The notes under the pieces are model-generated. The model was given only the letters and a program-made list of their open reading frames with translations, made no database searches and was not told the DNA's origin. Below are positions 62,184 to 64,000 of a stretch of DNA of 64,000 nt, piece after piece. Made by a program: the position numbers and the translations under genes. Source of the stretch: Desulfovibrio sp. Marseille-P6017 (GTDB lineage Bacteria > Bacillota_A > Clostridia > Peptostreptococcales > Peptostreptococcaceae); assembly GCA_900604495.1 (NCBI GenBank), contig UWOR01000001.1:329949-393948 (forward strand), written 5' to 3'. Position 1 is the stretch's first letter, and each line of letters starts with the position of its first letter.

Positions 62184-62229
62184 AATAAAGCCATCAGAGT
62201 CTTTTTCTAAAGACAATAATGGCTTTATT
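62184..62229 (-). terminator. Terminator after GT2 gene
   Basis: On the minus strand AATAAAGCCAT pairs with ATGGCTTTATT, with an inner GTCTTT/AAGAC stem. It lies about 17 bases after the GT2 stop and ends that transcript before the autolysin promoter. Confidence 0.82.
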
Positions 62230-62246
62230 CTACAAACAAATTAAAA

Positions 62247-63176
62247 TTAAATAAATATAAAATATCCTATATTTCTTGCTAATCCATTTTTATAAAACTT
62301 ATTTTTAACTACAGATGCTTTTCTACCAATTAAACCTTTATCTTTTAAGCTATAAAATTCAATTAGTGTATTTTTTTGCTCTTTAGTTAAATCATTTTTA
62401 TATACATCATAGAAGCTTTTAGCTTGAACAAGAGTGTCATTTATACTCTTCGTTATCTTATTTACATTACTTAACTTACTTGTATAATATTTTAAACTCT
62501 TATAATTATGTGCTCCAACTTCATTTCCACCATGTTGTCTATATAACATAGTCTGCTTATTTACAATACCTATTTGCCCAAAACAACTTGCTACTAATCC
62601 TATCCACCAATCGTGCATTATACATCCTTGTGGTATATTAGTACTCATTTCCATTAATTTCCTGTTCATCATCATAGTACATCCAGTAATGTTGTTTTGT
62701 ACTAATAAATTATTTAATGCTCTTTTATTTGCATCAAGTTTTTGGTACTCCCAGAAAGATTCATTTAAAATATTTAAGTTAGAATCAACAACTTTTAAAT
62801 CTGTATGCACTAATATTGGAGTATTTTTAGAATACTTTTCTTCTAGTCTTTTCATCTCATCAAAAGTTAATTGTATTTTTTCATTAATCCAAAAATCATC
62901 TTGGTCTGCAAACATACAATAATCATTTTTCGAATATTTCATTAACTCTGCAAAGTTAAGCTTTGCTCCTAATCCTCTTTTTCCGTCTTCTATTACAACT
63001 ATTTTTTCTGGATACTTATTTGCGTATTCCTTTATTACGCTTAGCGTATTATCTTTAGAACCATCATCTCTTATAAATAACTTCCAATCAGAATATGTTT
63101 GATTTATAATTGATTCGATTTGTTCTGAGACATACTTTTCTCCATTGTAAGTTGCCATCAAAATATCTATCATCAT
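62247..63176 (-). CDS. Glycosyltransferase family 2 (rhamnosyltransferase-like)
   Basis: This 309-residue GT2 has IDILMATYNGEKYVSEQIES, IRDDGSKDNT, GAKLNFAELM and FADQDDFWINEK, the DQDD pattern frequent in rhamnosyltransferases (WbbL/RfbF-like), then HDWWIGLVAS near residue 200. No dTDP-rhamnose genes are in the window. The ATG at 63174-63176 has AGGAG 5 bases upstream; a GTG two codons earlier and an ATG one codon later are alternatives. Confidence 0.92.
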   Translation of the reverse strand: MMIDILMATYNGEKYVSEQIESIINQTYSDWKLFIRDDGSKDNTLSVIKEYANKYPEKIVVIEDGKRGLGAKLNFAELMKYSKNDYCMFADQDDFWINEKIQLTFDEMKRLEEKYSKNTPILVHTDLKVVDSNLNILNESFWEYQKLDANKRALNNLLVQNNITGCTMMMNRKLMEMSTNIPQGCIMHDWWIGLVASCFGQIGIVNKQTMLYRQHGGNEVGAHNYKSLKYYTSKLSNVNKITKSINDTLVQAKSFYDVYKNDLTKEQKNTLIEFYSLKDKGLIGRKASVVKNKFYKNGLARNIGYFIFI

Positions 63177-63184
63177 TAACACTC

Positions 63185-64000
63185 CTAATTTACTATTTTA
63201 ATTTTTCTTAATAATACTACTACTTTATCAAAGCATCTTTTACTAAATAGTAAGCTAAATAATAAAGGATATACTAATTGGAAACTTAATCCTGAGAATG
63301 TGAACATATTTGAGAAGAAGTTTAGCATAGTAATAGTATTCATAATTGCCATTCCTGTTATAAGGAACTGACTATCATTACCTAATAAATATCTATATAC
63401 TAAAACAAGTAATGCAAAATATACATATATAAGTATAACTCCACCCCAGCCCGAGTTTACAAATGCACTTGAGAACATTGAGGAGACAGTAAGATGAGGA
63501 CTCACTTGTTTCACTTCATCATATTCTTGTGGTGATATACTCTCAATTCTTTTTCCTATAAAATCAGGTAATATAGATGTCTTTAAAAACTTTGATGTAT
63601 TTTCTAAATTTAATGGCACATTATTATAGTATCTTACATTTTCTTCAAAGTTAGCTAATGGAGATGTCATATATATATATCCCCAGAACATAGGCTTAGG
63701 AACTATTGAGTTTCTAAAGCTATCACTTGCTTCTCCTACTGCCATTATATAAGTACTATCATTTACATTTCCTTTAGTATCATGATTATAGTTAGACCTT
63801 ACATTACCCATTATTCCAAATATATATATAAATACTATTGCAAATATAGATAAAAATGCTATATTCTTTAAGCTTAAAAGCCCCTTCCACATTTCTAATA
63901 CAAATACACTTACACAACTTATTACAATCATCATTAACATACCTCTGTTGTATGTAAGTAAACTTGGAAGTAAGTTAATTAAGAAATATACTATATATAT
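63185..64000 (-). CDS. O-antigen polymerase/ligase-like membrane protein, C-terminal part (cut by right edge)
   Basis: The frame stays open to the right edge, giving at least 272 residues of the C-terminal part; the internal ATG at 63938-63940 is not the start because in-frame codons continue upstream. It has several hydrophobic helices, a long extracellular loop (RNSIVPKPMFWGYIYMTSP ... EYDEVKQVSPHL) and a basic end (LLFSKRCFDKVVVLLRKI), the layout of oligosaccharide repeat-unit polymerases. If so, the region has two polymerases (see the EpsG-like gene), hinting at a second glycan pathway starting beyond the edge. The stop is 9 bases from the GT2 start. Confidence 0.72.
   Translation of the reverse strand: MYIVYFLINLLPSLLTYNRGMLMMIVISCVSVFVLEMWKGLLSLKNIAFLSIFAIVFIYIFGIMGNVRSNYNHDTKGNVNDSTYIMAVGEASDSFRNSIVPKPMFWGYIYMTSPLANFEENVRYYNNVPLNLENTSKFLKTSILPDFIGKRIESISPQEYDEVKQVSPHLTVSSMFSSAFVNSGWGGVILIYVYFALLVLVYRYLLGNDSQFLITGMAIMNTITMLNFFSNMFTFSGLSFQLVYPLLFSLLFSKRCFDKVVVLLRKIKIVN

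Noticed and set aside
1..64000. CRISPR array, tRNA, rRNA, prophage or insertion sequence
   Set aside because: No regularly spaced repeats, cloverleaf genes, transposases, integrases or phage structural genes were seen on either strand, although a by-eye scan could miss a degenerate copy.

Overview
The window is about 64 kb of very A+T-rich DNA from a low-GC Gram-positive anaerobe. It most likely belongs to the Peptostreptococcaceae, a relative of Clostridioides difficile such as Paeniclostridium, Paraclostridium, Romboutsia or Terrisporobacter. The grounds are codon use, strong AGGAGG ribosome-binding sites with many TTG and GTG starts, a UGA-encoded selenoprotein, a class II cyclic-di-GMP riboswitch, and a very close relative of the C. 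difficile sporulation-linked DNA methyltransferase CamA. The order ptsI, ptsH, patatin, camA, amidase, acyltransferase cassette, LCP protein, cell-wall hydrolase and polysaccharide locus resembles, from memory, the C. difficile camA to PSII region. The species cannot be named from the sequence alone.

Layout. 0-3 kb: a MarR regulator with a heterodimeric multidrug-type ABC exporter; the second half-transporter runs off the left edge. 3.4-5.1 kb: a DUF4097-type surface protein, a HesB-like selenoprotein with an in-frame TGA and a bSECIS-like hairpin, and its Phe-containing tandem paralogue. 5.1-9.3 kb: a BMP lipoprotein, a divergent Crp/Fnr regulator, and PTS enzyme I and HPr. 9.3-14.9 kb: two patatin-like lipases, a small unknown protein, camA, and a membrane amidase. 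15-21.3 kb: a lipoprotein/MBOAT/DHHW O-acylation cassette, further cell-wall hydrolases and small membrane genes. 21.3-25.8 kb: galE, RNase P RNA, a c-di-GMP-II riboswitch ahead of a LuxR-type regulator, an LCP ligase and a SPOR amidase.

26-36 kb is an accessory operon read on the minus strand. It encodes an S26-like peptidase, a large fibro-slime surface protein, a small Cys-containing peptide with a YxxP leader motif, an HprK-like kinase, a radical SAM/SPASM enzyme, a PqqD-like RRE protein, an anchored extracellular protein, an ABC exporter and a nucleotidyltransferase. It looks like an undescribed RiPP-type pathway coupled to a surface protein. 36.4-55.6 kb is a complete Wzx/Wzy-type surface polysaccharide locus: CapD-like dehydratase, CpsD kinase, Wzz, flippase, EpsG-like polymerase, pyruvyl transferase, about ten glycosyltransferases and the initiating phosphoglycosyltransferase. 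55.9-62.1 kb holds VanZ-like and LCP proteins and two autolysins sharing the same 108-residue repeat. 62.2-64 kb has another glycosyltransferase and a membrane polymerase cut by the right edge.

The genes fit together as an envelope-building region: precursor synthesis (galE, CapD), assembly and export, attachment to peptidoglycan (two LCP proteins), remodelling (at least seven wall hydrolases) and a regulator under c-di-GMP control. Four genes between 26 and 51 kb are split by small frameshifts, at least three of them in short homopolymers. This means either real decay or phase variation, or uncorrected long-read assembly errors. A family of four long hairpins with a conserved tip and co-varying arms lies 3' of minus-strand genes at 6.9, 8.9, 13.9 and 18.2 kb and is not explained by any element I recognise.
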